DNA of 64,000 bases from Helichrysum umbraculigerum (GCA_949592205.1 CATIUR010000006.1:9069001-9133000); one strand, 5' to 3'; positions 23,577 through 35,187 are shown, numbered from the stretch's first letter. Notes: generated from the sequence alone by a model not told the origin. Translations and numbers: made by a program.

Positions 23577-25004
23577 ATGGCTGAACAACCTGCTCAAGCT
23601 GCTCCAGCTGCTCCAGCACTCCCAGAGATCGACATCTCTAAATACTTCTGGGAGCCACGTCACAACATTGTGGCGTTCATGAATACAACGGTCGAGACTT
23701 CCCGCCCGTATCGCCCAATGATCGCATTTCTTCAACGCTCGCGTATTTACAAAGCTATCACTGCAGATACTCGGATCCTGACAAATCACATTACCGAGTT
23801 TTGGGATAATGCGGTGGTAAACTATGATGAAGCTGATACTAGGATCATTTCTACTGTCCGCGGCCGCCAAGTCATCTTTTCTGAGCAGCTTATTCGAGAT
23901 TTCTTCGAATTCGGTGATAATTCTGACATGATCACCCAGTTTTCTTCAGCTGCTATTGCTCAGGGCATGCGATCGATTGGTTATCAAGACATTCCAGTTG
24001 ATCAGTACAAGAAAACCTATATGACAAAGGTTTGGAGGTATCTGGCTCACATCGTCATTGTGTGCTTATCCAGTCGCAAGGCAGGTCTCGAAGGGATGAA
24101 ATTTGCGACTGCCTCTGCTATTCTTGCCCTGATATACAACAAGCCCTTCAACTTCTCAGGCTATATCTTCAGGGGTTTTGTGAACAACGCTTTGGATAAT
24201 AAAGACAAATGGGCGTTGTATCCCCGATTCACTCAGCTGTTACTCAACCATTTGCACCCGGATCTTCCAGTGATCAACTCTTTTACCTACGCGCAAACGC
24301 CGATGAATACCAGAATTTATACTGCTTGTACAAAGTTTGCGAAGTCAGGCGAAGCACCGGAACGTGAGGTTGCGTTGTTCGGTCACATTGTGGATCCTGA
24401 TTATGTACCTCCTCCAGGCGAACAATTTAATGATCCACCTGCTCAGCAACCTCAAATCCCGAGGCCCCCAGTACAACAGCCTCCGGTTCAGCAGCCACCC
24501 GTTCAACAGCCTCCGGTTCAGCAGCCACCTGTTCAACAGCCTCCCGTTCAGCAGCCTCCGGTTCAACAACCTCCAGCTCAACAACCGCCAGTTCAGCATG
24601 TTGTAGCTGATCCAGAGTTGGTAGATCTTGATCTTGAGATCGATAATTATCAGCCTTCTTCTCCACTCCCTGAATCTTCTACCCGAGGAAAAAGGCCTCG
24701 AGATGTTTCTGACATTGCTGATTTGAATCCTCTGGTCAGACGTTCCCGTACTTCCACTTCCACATCTTCTGAGCCCCTAAGGACTGAAACTCCAATCACT
24801 CCTCATCCAGCTGTCATTCAGGAGCTCCTGTCAAAGATTGAAAAGATGCAGCAGACTATGGAAGCTCAAGCATCAGTTTCTGAAGCTCAGGATGCTAGGA
24901 TCTCTCGCTTGGAGAAAGAGAATGAAGAATTTAAGACAAAGGTTCTGCAGCTGGAAACCCAAGCTATTGCTTCGGGGGAGACAGCCCAACCGGCCTTAGA
25001 ATAA
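23577..25004 (+). CDS. Copia 2 ORF3 (accessory protein), first open part
   Basis: 475 codons. Residues about 1-275 form a globular region with conserved HNIVAF, a helical middle and NKPFNFSGYIF; related daisy-family proteins are often mislabelled synaptobrevin/longin-like (from memory). Residues about 296-340 are tandem PPVQQ repeats encoded by a 15-bp repeat (24466-24597). Next come an acidic/serine part with the basic patch RGKRPR and a coiled coil (about 410-462). No enzyme motif, signal peptide or membrane span is evident. Compared with the Copia 1 homologue, the TAA at 25002-25004 falls inside the protein, so this copy is truncated unless the stop is read through. Sireviruses often carry an ORF here, sometimes called env-like; nothing here looks like an envelope. 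Confidence 0.8.
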   Translation: MAEQPAQAAPAAPALPEIDISKYFWEPRHNIVAFMNTTVETSRPYRPMIAFLQRSRIYKAITADTRILTNHITEFWDNAVVNYDEADTRIISTVRGRQVIFSEQLIRDFFEFGDNSDMITQFSSAAIAQGMRSIGYQDIPVDQYKKTYMTKVWRYLAHIVIVCLSSRKAGLEGMKFATASAILALIYNKPFNFSGYIFRGFVNNALDNKDKWALYPRFTQLLLNHLHPDLPVINSFTYAQTPMNTRIYTACTKFAKSGEAPEREVALFGHIVDPDYVPPPGEQFNDPPAQQPQIPRPPVQQPPVQQPPVQQPPVQQPPVQQPPVQQPPVQQPPAQQPPVQHVVADPELVDLDLEIDNYQPSSPLPESSTRGKRPRDVSDIADLNPLVRRSRTSTSTSSEPLRTETPITPHPAVIQELLSKIEKMQQTMEAQASVSEAQDARISRLEKENEEFKTKVLQLETQAIASGETAQPALE

Positions 25005-26278
25005 ATTCCTAGGGTTTCCGCCGAAGGCGAAGAAAATGTAAATCCTGAAAATGTAAATGCTTCTTATATTAATGAAACAACTCTTATTCTTGAGTATATT
25101 TTTGAGCAACCAGGGCAACCAAAACCGTTAGCTGTAGATTACACGTATTGTAATCTGACTTACTTTCAATCTGCGGTTGACGATAACGATCGTGCGCCTG
25201 AAGAACCTTTTGACTTCAACTCCGCTGATAATGACGATGATGTTGATGTTGAACAAGAAGAGCTTAATCCTGATGAAGAATATTCTGATTGTCCAGCCTA
25301 TCCTCAAGAGGGTGTTGTATTATCGGATTCTTCAGACGATGAGTCAGGTTCAATTACGTTCCAGGATCTTCTTCTCAACCTGGTCCTGCTCAAGAATCTT
25401 CTGCACCCTCCAGTTCTTCACAAGCACAACCAGTCCCTGTTCGAGAAACGACAAATTACAATGACATTTTCCCTCTTGATACATCTGAATGTGTATCTTT
25501 TGACAAGGAAATGCCCATCAGAGAAAGGGATAACTGGTTTCCAAAAGGTAAAAATCCAGAACCTGCTCCAGTTACATGCAAGAAATATCAGGTTGGTGGT
25601 AATTATACAGGCCTGATAAAAAGCTGGAAGGTGAGCAAAGGAAGGTTGATGATTAAAAGACTTGACGGTATCCAGTACTTTCGTCGATCACTGAGGATAT
25701 TGAGTACATTGCCAAAGCATGACATCGTTCGTCTTACTCAGCTTCAGTTGATAAATCCTTACGATGATGGAGTTGCAGATGTTATTCAAAAGGTCATGCG
25801 TGAGGAAATTAAACGAAAGAAATATCATTATGTCAAACCAGTACTGGGTACAAGGTACACGTTCAAGAAGAAGCTCGATCCAAAGACCAAGCAGCCAATT
25901 GTAAAAGTTCACTATCCGCCTGCTAAATGTCTGACTGAAATAGCTCTGGAAACAGTTCCATTCAACCTACTGAAACGTTTTCATTACTGGGAACTGGATC
26001 CTCACATTGGCGAAGCCGTCTTAGTTTTTGTACCAGATTCAGAGCCTCAGACAGGATCTTTGTGGGGTCTACGAAAAGCTAACTTCAGAATATTTGACCC
26101 AATGAGCTTGATTAATCTGTCAAGAGATGACATGAAGAAGCTATTCGACAATCGGATTCACTACAATCCAGGAAACGAGTTCAACTCTGTTTTAGCGAAA
26201 CGATTTCAGAAAATTGTTGATATATGCTTCACCTACGGCATACACGCTGGTGGAAACTTTCCACCTGGATGGGTTTGA
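25005..26278 (+). pseudogene. Copia 2 ORF3, downstream part beyond a stop and a frameshift
   Basis: The frame of the first part continues after the TAA through an acidic, Asp/Glu-rich region to about 25370, where the frame must change to join the open frame of 25511-26278. That last part is a basic C-terminal domain with GLIKSWKVSKGRLMIKRLDG and a final GIHAGGNFPPGW, and it is clearly homologous to 37980-38673 of Copia 1 (GLIISW, VIIVKRLDGLQYF, GVHVGGTFPTDW). Conservation of this domain between the two elements indicates selection on the whole ORF of about 900 codons before the lesions. Function unknown. Confidence 0.75.
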
Positions 26279-26340
26279 AGACCAGACATCTGAAGACTGA
26301 AGAAAATTGAAGAATTTTTCGAAGACCAAGCTGAAGACAC

Positions 26341-26349
26341 GGGGGAGTT
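26341..26349 (+). other. Polypurine tract of Copia 2
   Basis: GGGGGAGTT directly precedes the 3' LTR. The same tract with its upstream 'gacac' is present before the Copia 1 LTR at 38702. Confidence 0.8.
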
Positions 26350-26884
26350 TGTTGGTACATCAATGTGTGTCTGTCAGTTGGTCTCAGTCTGTAATCGTGT
26401 CGGAATTGTAATTACGTATTGAATAGTTTTAGTTCTAATTTAATTACAATTTTTGTATGTCATGCGACACAAGCAATGTGTCGCAGAAGGATTCTATGCG
26501 ACACAATAATTGTGTCGCAGAAGCAATCTATGCGACACAAGGACTGTGTCGCATGAACATTCTATGCGACACAAAGCTTGTGTCGCATACAGTTTGGTCC
26601 AGACTATAAATAGAAGCTCGCCAGTTTCTGTTTGGAAAGCCTCAACACAAAAACACACACATAACACCACGAAAATCACAGAAGAAAAAACTTCATTATT
26701 GTGTTATTTTGATCTTTGTGTGTCTAGTATAAAGTGTTTGTAATCTTACTTGTTGATTATATATAAACTCACACTTTGTGTTTTGGTCATTTACTTGTGA
26801 ACATCTAGCATATCTTGTGTGTTTAATTTCCGCTTTTATATACAAGTTCAAGCTACTCGATTTGGTCCGTATATGGAACCTACA
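26350..26884 (+). repeat. 3' LTR of Copia 2
   Basis: 535 bp. It carries the same four palindromes at 26463, 26497, 26531 and 26565, again 34 bp apart, and a TATA box at 26605-26612. The second unit has centre ATAAT instead of AGAAT, and there is one extra A near 26690. It ends CCTACA at the return to Gypsy 2 LTR sequence. Confidence 0.95.
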
Positions 26885-27061
26885 TCCTTTTATTTAAACT
26901 CGAGCTATGTAAAGCTATAAATGTTGTAAACATTTCAATATCAATATATTTTGTTAAAACGACGCATATAGAGTCGTTTACTATATATCTTTGTGCTTTG
27001 TTATTGATTAGTAACACCCAAATCAAGCTTCCGCAAATCATTAAATTTTGAGGGTGTTACA
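26885..27061 (+). repeat. 5' LTR of Gypsy 2, right part
   Basis: This continues the LTR interrupted at 15430; it aligns with 8451-8628 of the Gypsy 1 LTR and ends GGTGTTACA just before the primer site. Confidence 0.9.
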
Positions 27062-27064
27062 GAT

Positions 27065-27076
27065 TGGTATCAGAGC
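27065..27076 (+). other. Primer-binding site of Gypsy 2
   Basis: TGGTATCAGAGC, complementary to the 3' end of initiator tRNA-Met, lies three bases after the LTR end. Confidence 0.9.
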
Positions 27077-27389
27077 CTAAGGTTATAGTGAACTAGGTTG
27101 CATTTAGTGGACCTAGACTATGACCATTAGGCGGTATTCCATACTAGGTATAACTGGTTCAGTGATTACATCATACGAGTTTAATTTAACATAGCCTTAT
27201 CAACTCTGTACAATTAAGCAAAGATGATGTAAGATCTGAAAGTAGTTATGGCTGAACAGGGTACAATAAAAGACTTTGACCTCGAGAGAACCGAGACTTA
27301 AACATGTATATGCTAGACACTCAATAGGCTATATTATATAGGAACTATATGAATATAGGCCTCACCTTCTCTAACGCTTTATCTCAGAA

Positions 27390-27875
27390 ATGGCAAACAT
27401 CCCACCCAATTCATCTCGCTCTCAATCCGGGTCGCAGAACCCAAGGGTAGCAAGGAGGAACAACAGGTTGCCTCGAGCTGGCCCGTACCCCACTCACTTC
27501 ACCTTGCCGGCCTTAGCCGCTAGGGTGAACCAACACGAGCAGCGACTTCGCACCATGGATGTCGTGCTGCAGGAAACGAATGAAAACTGGAGACTTACAT
27601 CCCTTGAACGCATCGAACAAGTCTCCGACTACCTGGAAACCACGAACAACAACATGGATGTCCTTCGCAACCAAGTAATAGAGATAAGCGTGGAAAATTC
27701 CCTCCTGCGTCAAAGGATGGAAGAATGTGAACAGCGTTCACATGAAGCAGAAGAGTATGCCCGTGGACTAACACAACGACTAGCACTAGCAGAAGATAAC
27801 GCCCGACAAGCTAGCAGACTTGCAAACACTGTGGACCGTCTTGTCACGATGATGGAACAAATTAATCTACGTTAA
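27390..27875 (+). CDS. Small coiled-coil ORF in the Gypsy 2 leader
   Basis: 161 codons, open from ATG to stop. The first 45 residues are basic and Ser/Asn/Arg-rich. From residue about 48 to the end it is almost entirely charged helix with heptad-like Leu/Val spacing (for example ENSLLRQRMEECEQRSHEAE), a predicted long coiled coil. It lies between primer site and gag, 293 bp before the gag ATG, where Tekay elements are not generally described as coding. I do not recognise it. It could be an accessory protein, an upstream part of gag, or a chance open frame; its coding-like composition argues against chance. Without a second copy in the window, selection cannot be tested. Confidence 0.55.
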   Translation: MANIPPNSSRSQSGSQNPRVARRNNRLPRAGPYPTHFTLPALAARVNQHEQRLRTMDVVLQETNENWRLTSLERIEQVSDYLETTNNNMDVLRNQVIEISVENSLLRQRMEECEQRSHEAEEYARGLTQRLALAEDNARQASRLANTVDRLVTMMEQINLR

Positions 27876-28168
27876 GACTAGTGTAGTCTTTGTTTTGTAA
27901 ACTAGCTCGTAATCTAATGACTATCTAGCGCTACTCTATAAATTAGTCGGATGTAACAATTCCCGACACCTTTTGTAATACCTCTGTAGGATGTAACCTT
28001 TGAACTTGTACTATCTATCAAATATTCCTTGCTGTTTCAACTCATATTAATTACCATAATTCTTTTTCATATTGATGTTATGTATTACCGCCTTTATACA
28101 TGTACATCTGAGACAAATACAATTTCTTACAAATTCTCATGTATCTTCATTTCTTTTATTGAAGAATC

Positions 28169-31100
28169 ATGCCGCCAAAGACAAGACCTTACACCGATGC
28201 TCAGCTTACATCCCTTATAACCCAGGCTGTTACTGAAGCCTTGGCTCAGAATACGCCACAAAATTCCGCAAGAAACAGCGATGCCGCTGAAACCCCTGCT
28301 GCTAAACCTTGTTCTTACAAGGACTTTCAGAGCTGTAAACCCTCAAGCGTCAAGGGCTCTGAAGGAGCCATCGGACTGATCAGATGGTTCGAGAAGATGG
28401 AAACTGTTTTCCGTGTCAGCAAATGCGCAGAGAACGACAAAGTCAACTTCGCCACCTGCTCTCTCGAAGATGATGCCCACTCTTGGTGGAACTCATATAC
28501 CCAGTCAGTGGGTGCTGACATTGCCTACCAACTAACTTGGGAGGAATTGAAAGCAAAACTTACTGCCAAATACTGCTCTATCGCCAAGCTCCAAAAGCTG
28601 GACGAGGAATTCTGGAACCTAAAGGTTCAGGGTGGTGATATCGATGGTTATACCACCAGGTTTCAACAACTTGCCGCCCTCCGCCCAGCCATGGTAAGCA
28701 CAGAACCTGATAAAATCAGGAAGTACATCCTTGGCCTTCCTGAGCCTGTTCGGGGGCATGTTGCCTCTTCCAACCAAACCACCATTGACGGTGCAATCCT
28801 ATTGGCCCAAGACCTGATGTCCATGAGCCAAGATTCTGAACCACCCACTTCATCCTCCCACAACAACAAACGAAAGTGGTCTGACTACCACAACAACCAC
28901 TCAGGCTAACAAAACAAGAAACCCGACACCATCAAAGCCTACAACACCACCACAGACATCACACGGGGCTACACTGGGAACAAACCCTATTGTTCCAAGT
29001 GCAGCCGTCACCATGAAGGCTCCTGTGGCCCCTTTTGCAACAATTGCAAGAGGTACGGCCACCTCACCAAATATTGCCACTCTCCTGCCAACAGCAATTC
29101 CAACAACAACACTAGGCCACCCAAAGTCTGCTTTGAGTGTGGAAACCCCGGGCACTTCAGGGACACGTGCCCAAAGCTGAAGAATAACAACAACAACAAC
29201 AACAACAACCGCAACAACAACAACACCCGAAGCAGAGCCTTTGTCATCAAATCTGGGGACGCCCGCCAAGACCCGAATGTGGTCTCGGGTATGTTCCTCC
29301 TCAACAACTTAACTGCTTCTGTTCTATTTGATACTGGTGCTGATAGAAGCTTTATCTCCGATGACTTTTGCCCATTACTTGACATCACTCCAGTTGCCTT
29401 AGATGTTAAGTACACTGTAGAGCTAGCAAATGGGGAAATTATAGAAACCGATAGTGTGATACCTAATTGCACTTTAAATCTAGCTGACGAAATCTTTTCA
29501 ATCGATCTTGTACCCGTTGAAATTGGAAGTTTCGACGTCATCATTGGAATGGACTGGTTGTCCAAACATCGAGCTGAAATTGTTTGTTACGATAAGATCG
29601 TCCGCATTCCACTCGCTGTCGGTAGTACCTTGATCATACAGGGGGAGACCGGCGGGACGAGACTCAATATCATCTCTTGCTTAAAAACCCGAAAATTCCT
29701 GAGAAAGGGTTACCCTGCAATACTCGCACACATCACAGAGAAGAAGTCGGAGGAGAAGCGACTTGAGGAGGTACCAATTGTTAGAGACTTTCCCGAAGTC
29801 TTTCCGGAAGAACTACCTGGTTTACCTCCACCTAGACAGGTTGAGTTCTCAATTGACCTCGTGCCGGGTGCCGCACCCGTGGCCCGCGCACCGTACCGAT
29901 TAGCTCCATCCAAACTTCAGGAGTTGTCCGCCCAGTTACAGGAACTCCTGGATAGAGGATTCATTAGACCGAGTTCTTCACCTTGGGGAGCTCCGGTCTT
30001 ATTTGTTAAAAAGAAGGACGGTTCATTCCGAATGTGCATCGACTACCGAGAGTTGAACAAATTGACCGTCAAAAACCGATATCCACTTCCTCGCATTGAT
30101 GATCTATTCGACCAACTTCAGGGTTCGAGTTTCTACTCAAAAATCGACCTGCGATCAGGTTATCATCAGTTACGAGTTCGCGACACCGATATTCCAAAAA
30201 CTGATTTCAGAACTCATTACGGGCACTACGAATTCCAAGTGATGCCCTTCGGTCTAACCAACGCACCGGCTGTATTCATGGACCTCATGAATCGGGTGTG
30301 TAAACCTTACCTCGACAAGTTTGTCATTGTCGTTATTGATGACATACTCATTTACTCGCGCAACGAGCAAGAACATGCGCAACATCTCAAAACCATCCTT
30401 GAACTACTTAGACACGAGGAGCTTTACGCCAAATTTTCCAAGTGTGAGTTCTGGATAAAAACCGTACAATTCCTTGGTCACGTGATCGACAGTCAAGGAA
30501 TTCACGTTGACCCATCAAAAATCGAGGCTATCAAAGACTGGCAAGCACCCACCTCTGCAACTGAAGTACGCCAATTCTTGGGTCTTGCTGGGTACTATCG
30601 GCGATTTATCGAAAATTTCTCCAAAATAGCTCAACCACTCACGGTACTGACTCAGAAGGACAAAAGGTTCGATTGGACCGATAAACAAGAGTCAGCGTTC
30701 CAACTTCTAAAACAAAAGCTCTGCAGTGCACCCATTCTATCCCTACCCGAAGGCACCGATGACTTCGTAGTATACTGCGATGCTTCCCACCAAGGTATCG
30801 GTTGTGTGCTGATGCAACGAGAAACAGCCATTGCCTATGCTTCACGACAGCTGAAAATTCACGAAAAGAACTACACCACTCATGATCTCGAACTTGGAGC
30901 TGTTGTTTTTGCTCTCAAAATCTGGAGACATTATCTCTACGGCACTAAGTGCACAATCTTTACCGATCATAAAAGTCTCCAACATATATTCGATCAGAAG
31001 GATCTCAACATGAGGCAACGTCGATGGGTCGAGTTGCTTAACGATTACGATTGCGAGATCAAGTACCATCCAGGGAAGGCTAATGTTGTAGCCGATGCCC

Positions 31101-32620
31101 TCAGTCGAAAGGAACGACCAAAACCACTTCGAGTCCGAGCCCTCAGTATGACCATTCACAACGATCTTACCATTCAAATTCATACCGCTCAGATCGAAGC
31201 CCTGAAACCTGAAAACATCAAAAATGAAGTCTTACGGGGTATTGACAAACAATTTGAAACCAAATCTAACGGGATTAGGTATTTCTCAAACCGAATCTGG
31301 TTGCCTAATTTCAGGAACCTACGAGACTTGGTGATGGATGAAGCTCACAAGTCTAAATATTCTATCCATCCGGGATCCGATAAGATGTACCACGGAATCA
31401 AAGAATTTTATTGGTGGCCGAACATGAAAGCCGAAATCGCCACTTACGTTAGCAAGTGCCTTACTTGCTCAAAAGTCAAAACCGAACATCAAAAACCTTC
31501 TGGTTTACTCCAACAACCTGAAATCCCTGAATGGAAATGGGAACAAATTGCCATGGATTTCATAACCAAACTACCCAAGTCGGCGAGCGGTTGCGATACC
31601 ATTTGGGTGATCGTCGATCGTCTCACCAAATCTGCTCATTTCCTGGCAATCAAGTAAAACGATAAAATGGAGCGCCTTGCACAAATATACATTAAAGAAA
31701 TCATTTCTCAACACGGCGTTCCAATCTCGATCATCTCTGACAGAGATGCCCGTTTCACCTCTCACTTTTGGCAGTCACTTCAAAAAGCATAGGGTACTCG
31801 TCTCGATATGAGTACCGCGTACCATCCTCAAACCGATGGCCAAAGTGAACGAACCATTCAGACACTGGAAGATATGCTACGCGCCTGCGTAGTTGATTTC
31901 GGTACAAACTGGGAAAGACATCTACCGTTGTGCGAATTCTCGTACAATAACAGCTATCACGCCAGCATTAAGGCTGCACCTTTTGAGGCACTGTACGGTC
32001 GTAAGTGCCGATCACCGATCTATTAGACTGAGGTGGGAGACAGTCAACTCACTGGTCCTGAACTCATACACGCCACCACTGAGAAAATTGTGGAAATCCA
32101 AAACTGACTTAAAGCCGCACGTGATCGTCAGAAAAGTTATGCTGACGTGAGACGCAAACCACTCGAGTTCCAAGTTGGGGATCGAGTACTCTTAAAAGTA
32201 TCGCCTTGGAAAGGCGTCATCCGTTTTGGCAAACGCGGGAAGTTAAATCCCCGGTACATCGGGCCTTTTGAGATCCTCGAACGGATTGGCCCCGTAGCTT
32301 ATCGATTGCAACTGCCATCCGAACTCAGCAGCGTGCACCCCACTTTTCATATTTCGAATTTGAAGAAGTGTCTGTCTGATGAGACACTTATCATTCCACT
32401 CGATGAAATTCGAGTTGACGACAAACTTCATTTTGTTGAGGAACCCGCTGAAATCATGGACCGTGAGGTCAAACAACTAAAACAAAGTCGTATTCCCATC
32501 GTCAAGGTCAGATGGAATTCGCGGCGTGGTCCGGAATTCACATGGGAACGGGAAGACCAAATGCGACTCAAATATCCTCAACTCTTCACATATTCTACAT
32601 CAAACGCGACTTCGAACTAA
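28169..32620 (+). pseudogene. gag-pol: Gypsy 2 gag-pol polyprotein, one frame with five stops
   Basis: A single frame of about 1,483 codons without frameshifts. Retrotrans_gag (about residues 65-210), CCHC knuckles (about 289 and 320), protease DTGADRS (about 387), reverse transcriptase with a VIDD catalytic box (about 720; relatives usually have FIDD), RNase H starting near 866, integrase HHCC finger (about 1059) and DDE core from about 1128, and a chromodomain-like end with WNSRRGPEFTWE (about 1450). In-frame stops: TAA 28907, TAA 31655, TAG 31790, TAG 32024 and TGA 32105, each a codon that is open in Gypsy 1 or changed from it. Four of the five lie in the integrase or after it. Not functional as it stands. 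Confidence 0.93.
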
Positions 32621-32641
32621 ATTTCGGGACGAAATTCTTCT

Positions 32642-32654
32642 AAGAGAGGGAGAA
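32642..32654 (+). other. Polypurine tract of Gypsy 2
   Basis: AAGAGAGGGAGAA ends at the first base of the 3' LTR. Confidence 0.82.
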
Positions 32655-34829
32655 TATAACACCAACCAAATTAGGACTAGTATTTAGTGCCTAATCATAT
32701 GTTAATGCATGTAATTAGTTCTGTGTTAGGCTAATTAATGTATCGAATTATATATATTGTTGAATATATACGAAAATGCGATTTGATTTAAATCGTACGC
32801 AATTTAAATCGAATGTATTTCGATTCCATAAATACGGACGTTGGTGACCAACTTTATTAAGTAACACTATTATGTTGAAAATAGTATTTTAATAATGTTC
32901 AAATTACAATTCGTTTCGTACAATAGAAACTTACCTAATTAACAACAAAATACGCAAATTATTTAAATCACATTTTAAATCTTTAAATTTTCAGGTAATT
33001 AGTAAAACAATTTATTTAAATTATTAAACAAAATTCGTATTTTAAAATGGTTAATTAACGCGCAAAATAATTATTCAAAACGTTAAATGACGGAGAAAAC
33101 GAACACCACGCGGAGCGCGGGGCGAAACCGAAAAGTGGAGGATAACCTCCACCTTTCTTCCTCTTTTTCTCATTTCTCTATCATTTCTCTCTCTCCTCTC
33201 TTATTTTCTCCAAAATCACCAAATCACCACAAACTCACAAAATCGCAAAATAACATAATCATACACACTCGTATCATCAATATTTTTAGAGATTCACGAC
33301 CATCTCGCGACGATCTACATTTCTATCTTTCCGGATTTCCATTTCGGCAATTTGTAAGTTTCTGACAAAATCCCGAAATCTCTCGATTCTTAGTATTTTT
33401 CACTTGTAGTTGTTATTATAACTTGTATATGTCCCTTGCTAAGTATAGAACACGATTTCATAGCTTAAAAACGGGCTTGAATGGGTTTTTGGCCGGAAAA
33501 TTCTTGACAGCCGGACTTTCTGGGCTGATGTTCTTCCATGCGACACAAGCCTTGTGTCGCATGTTGTGTCGTATTTTACCTGTTGTGTCGCACGTTATGT
33601 CGTATTTCGCATGTTATGTCGTACCAAAGAATTAGTGTCGTAAGTTTTGCGACACAACCTTTATGTCGTATTCTATTTCGTATTTTCATACGACACAATC
33701 ACTATGTCGCTGTTGAATCAGCATCCCGCATCTATGCGACACAACCCTTGTGTCGCATAGACATTGTGTCGCATTCCTATGCGACACAACCCTTGTGTCG
33801 CATGACAAACTTTTGTGTCGCATATTGTGTCGCAAAACACAGAAAACTCAGATTTTTACTAAGTGTTGAGACTCGAAATTTATCACTCGATTTTACCCGA
33901 ATTCAGATCCCAGATGCGTTTTTCACCAAAGCAATATAGTAGAAATAAAAAAATTTCGAGCTGACCTGGCCTCTCGACCCCAGCCAGGGGCCAGCCCCTT
34001 GGACCCCGCCAGGGGCGCTGCCCCCGGACCCCCGTACTTAGATTCCGTAAGCACATTTCTCACCAAGTTTCAAACTTGTATGACTTCAAAACGCTTATAT
34101 GATACAACTTTTCAAACATAATGGAATATACATTTAAGTATAACACTTCTAAATCAATGCGATAACATCAGGACTATTATTACAATTAATCACCAACGGG
34201 CCATTTTCAAACACTTAACAAATCAACCAAATCGTAGTAATTTGGACATATATATAGTTGTGTAACAACTACAAGGGTGATCTTTTGAGATACCCAATCA
34301 TGTTTATAACCATCGCGTGTCGTGGACACCCTCAGGTTACAAGTCTTTGGACTTCATACTCGGCTAATCAACTCAAGTTTATTAAGTTAAAGTCACAAGA
34401 CTCAGGTGAGTCTCATAGCCCCTCTTTTTACTGTTTTACTCAGGGGTGTGATATATTGCTCATTTTTAACATGTGAACGCAAGTACAAACATTTCCTATA
34501 CTACATGAGTTTTTCTCAACTAATCATTTAAAGTCCTCCGTCAGCATAGTTGTTAATACGTTGTAGCGTGAATATTAGTATATGGTACCATATAGGATTG
34601 ACCCTCCTCGTTCGGGTTAGCAAGCACTAACCGGGTAAACGGACGTACTAATATTTGGGAAGACGAGTGTTGATTAGGCACTCGTGGAGGCACCTCGCCC
34701 GGAATTCTCTATAGGGGACCCGGCCCTCGAGTTAAGCTCAACTATGTGCTCATGGCTATATACATACACATTATCAATTGCTGGATGCAATTCAATTATT
34801 TAAATCTTGCGGTTCATACGATATTACTT
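32655..34829 (+). repeat. 3' LTR of Gypsy 2, right end deleted
   Basis: Starts TATAACACC (the canonical TG has become TA) and follows the 5' LTR closely, with a 6-bp deletion near 34203 and scattered substitutions. It has the same hairpin (33135-33152) and GC-rich block (33963-34036). It stops at CTTGA (34826-34830), where sequence switches to Copia 1 spacer; about 350 bp of LTR is missing. Confidence 0.9.
33539..33834. repeat. Palindrome cluster in the Gypsy 2 3' LTR
   Basis: The same array as 13960-14255, with the same units and order. The translated frames over it are dominated by the repeat and are not proteins. Confidence 0.88.
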
Positions 34830-35187
34830 GAAATAACTTTTATAAAAGGTGTTTTAAGTGTGCCAAGTAAATTTAAAGTGGACAAATATACTGATTATCG
34901 AAATAACACTTATCATTTCCTAATAGTTGCATGTCATACTGATATGATCCCTAACCAGACCCAAAACAATCCCGTCACCAAAAGTATTACGTTTATTTAA
35001 AGTGTTATACTTTATTTGGTTTTTGCTGTATTTTAATTTCTTATTTATGCATTATCTGAGAAAATTACAAAAACATTATTATTTTGTGTTACTTTCTCCA
35101 AGTTGCAAATTACTATCAATTCGAATCACCGACCTTGAAACGCGTAGAATCACAAAAGTTTTTAAAATTTTTCACCAAGTGTCAGTT
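34830..35187 (+). other. Copia 1 spacer, resuming after Gypsy 2; no gene
   Basis: The first 110 bases match 22265-22400 of Copia 2. The rest is AT-rich and unrecognised. It leads into the ORF3 promoter region. Confidence 0.65.

Larger units (their letters stand above)
15431..26884 (+). mobile_element. Copia 2: young sirevirus-like Ty1/Copia element, complete
   Basis: LTRs 15431-15964 and 26350-26884 (534 and 535 bp) differ by about one substitution and one A indel. It has a tRNA-Met-like primer site, an open gag-pol frame of 1,563 codons, a 2.3 kb spacer, an accessory ORF3 and a polypurine tract. The flanks TCTTT (15426-15430) and TCCTT (26885-26889) look like a 5-bp target duplication with one change. 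An extra ORF downstream of pol is typical of sireviruses. Confidence 0.93.
13077..34829 (+). mobile_element. Gypsy 2: Tekay-type Ty3/Gypsy element with Copia 2 nested in its 5' LTR
   Basis: 5' LTR 13077-15430 and 26885-27061, primer site 27065-27076, a small leader ORF, gag-pol 28169-32620, polypurine tract, and 3' LTR from 32655, cut off at 34829. The LTRs differ by roughly 17-20 substitutions over about 2.18 kb by eye, so insertion is fairly recent but older than Copia 2. It interrupts Copia 1 in its post-pol spacer. Confidence 0.92.

Noticed and set aside
23577..26278. ORF3 as an envelope gene
   Set aside because: No signal peptide, transmembrane segment or cleavage site visible; the acidic, Pro-rich and coiled-coil parts suggest a soluble protein.
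29008..29565. 185-residue minus-strand open frame opposite Gypsy 2 protease
   Set aside because: Shadow of the well supported plus-strand polyprotein.
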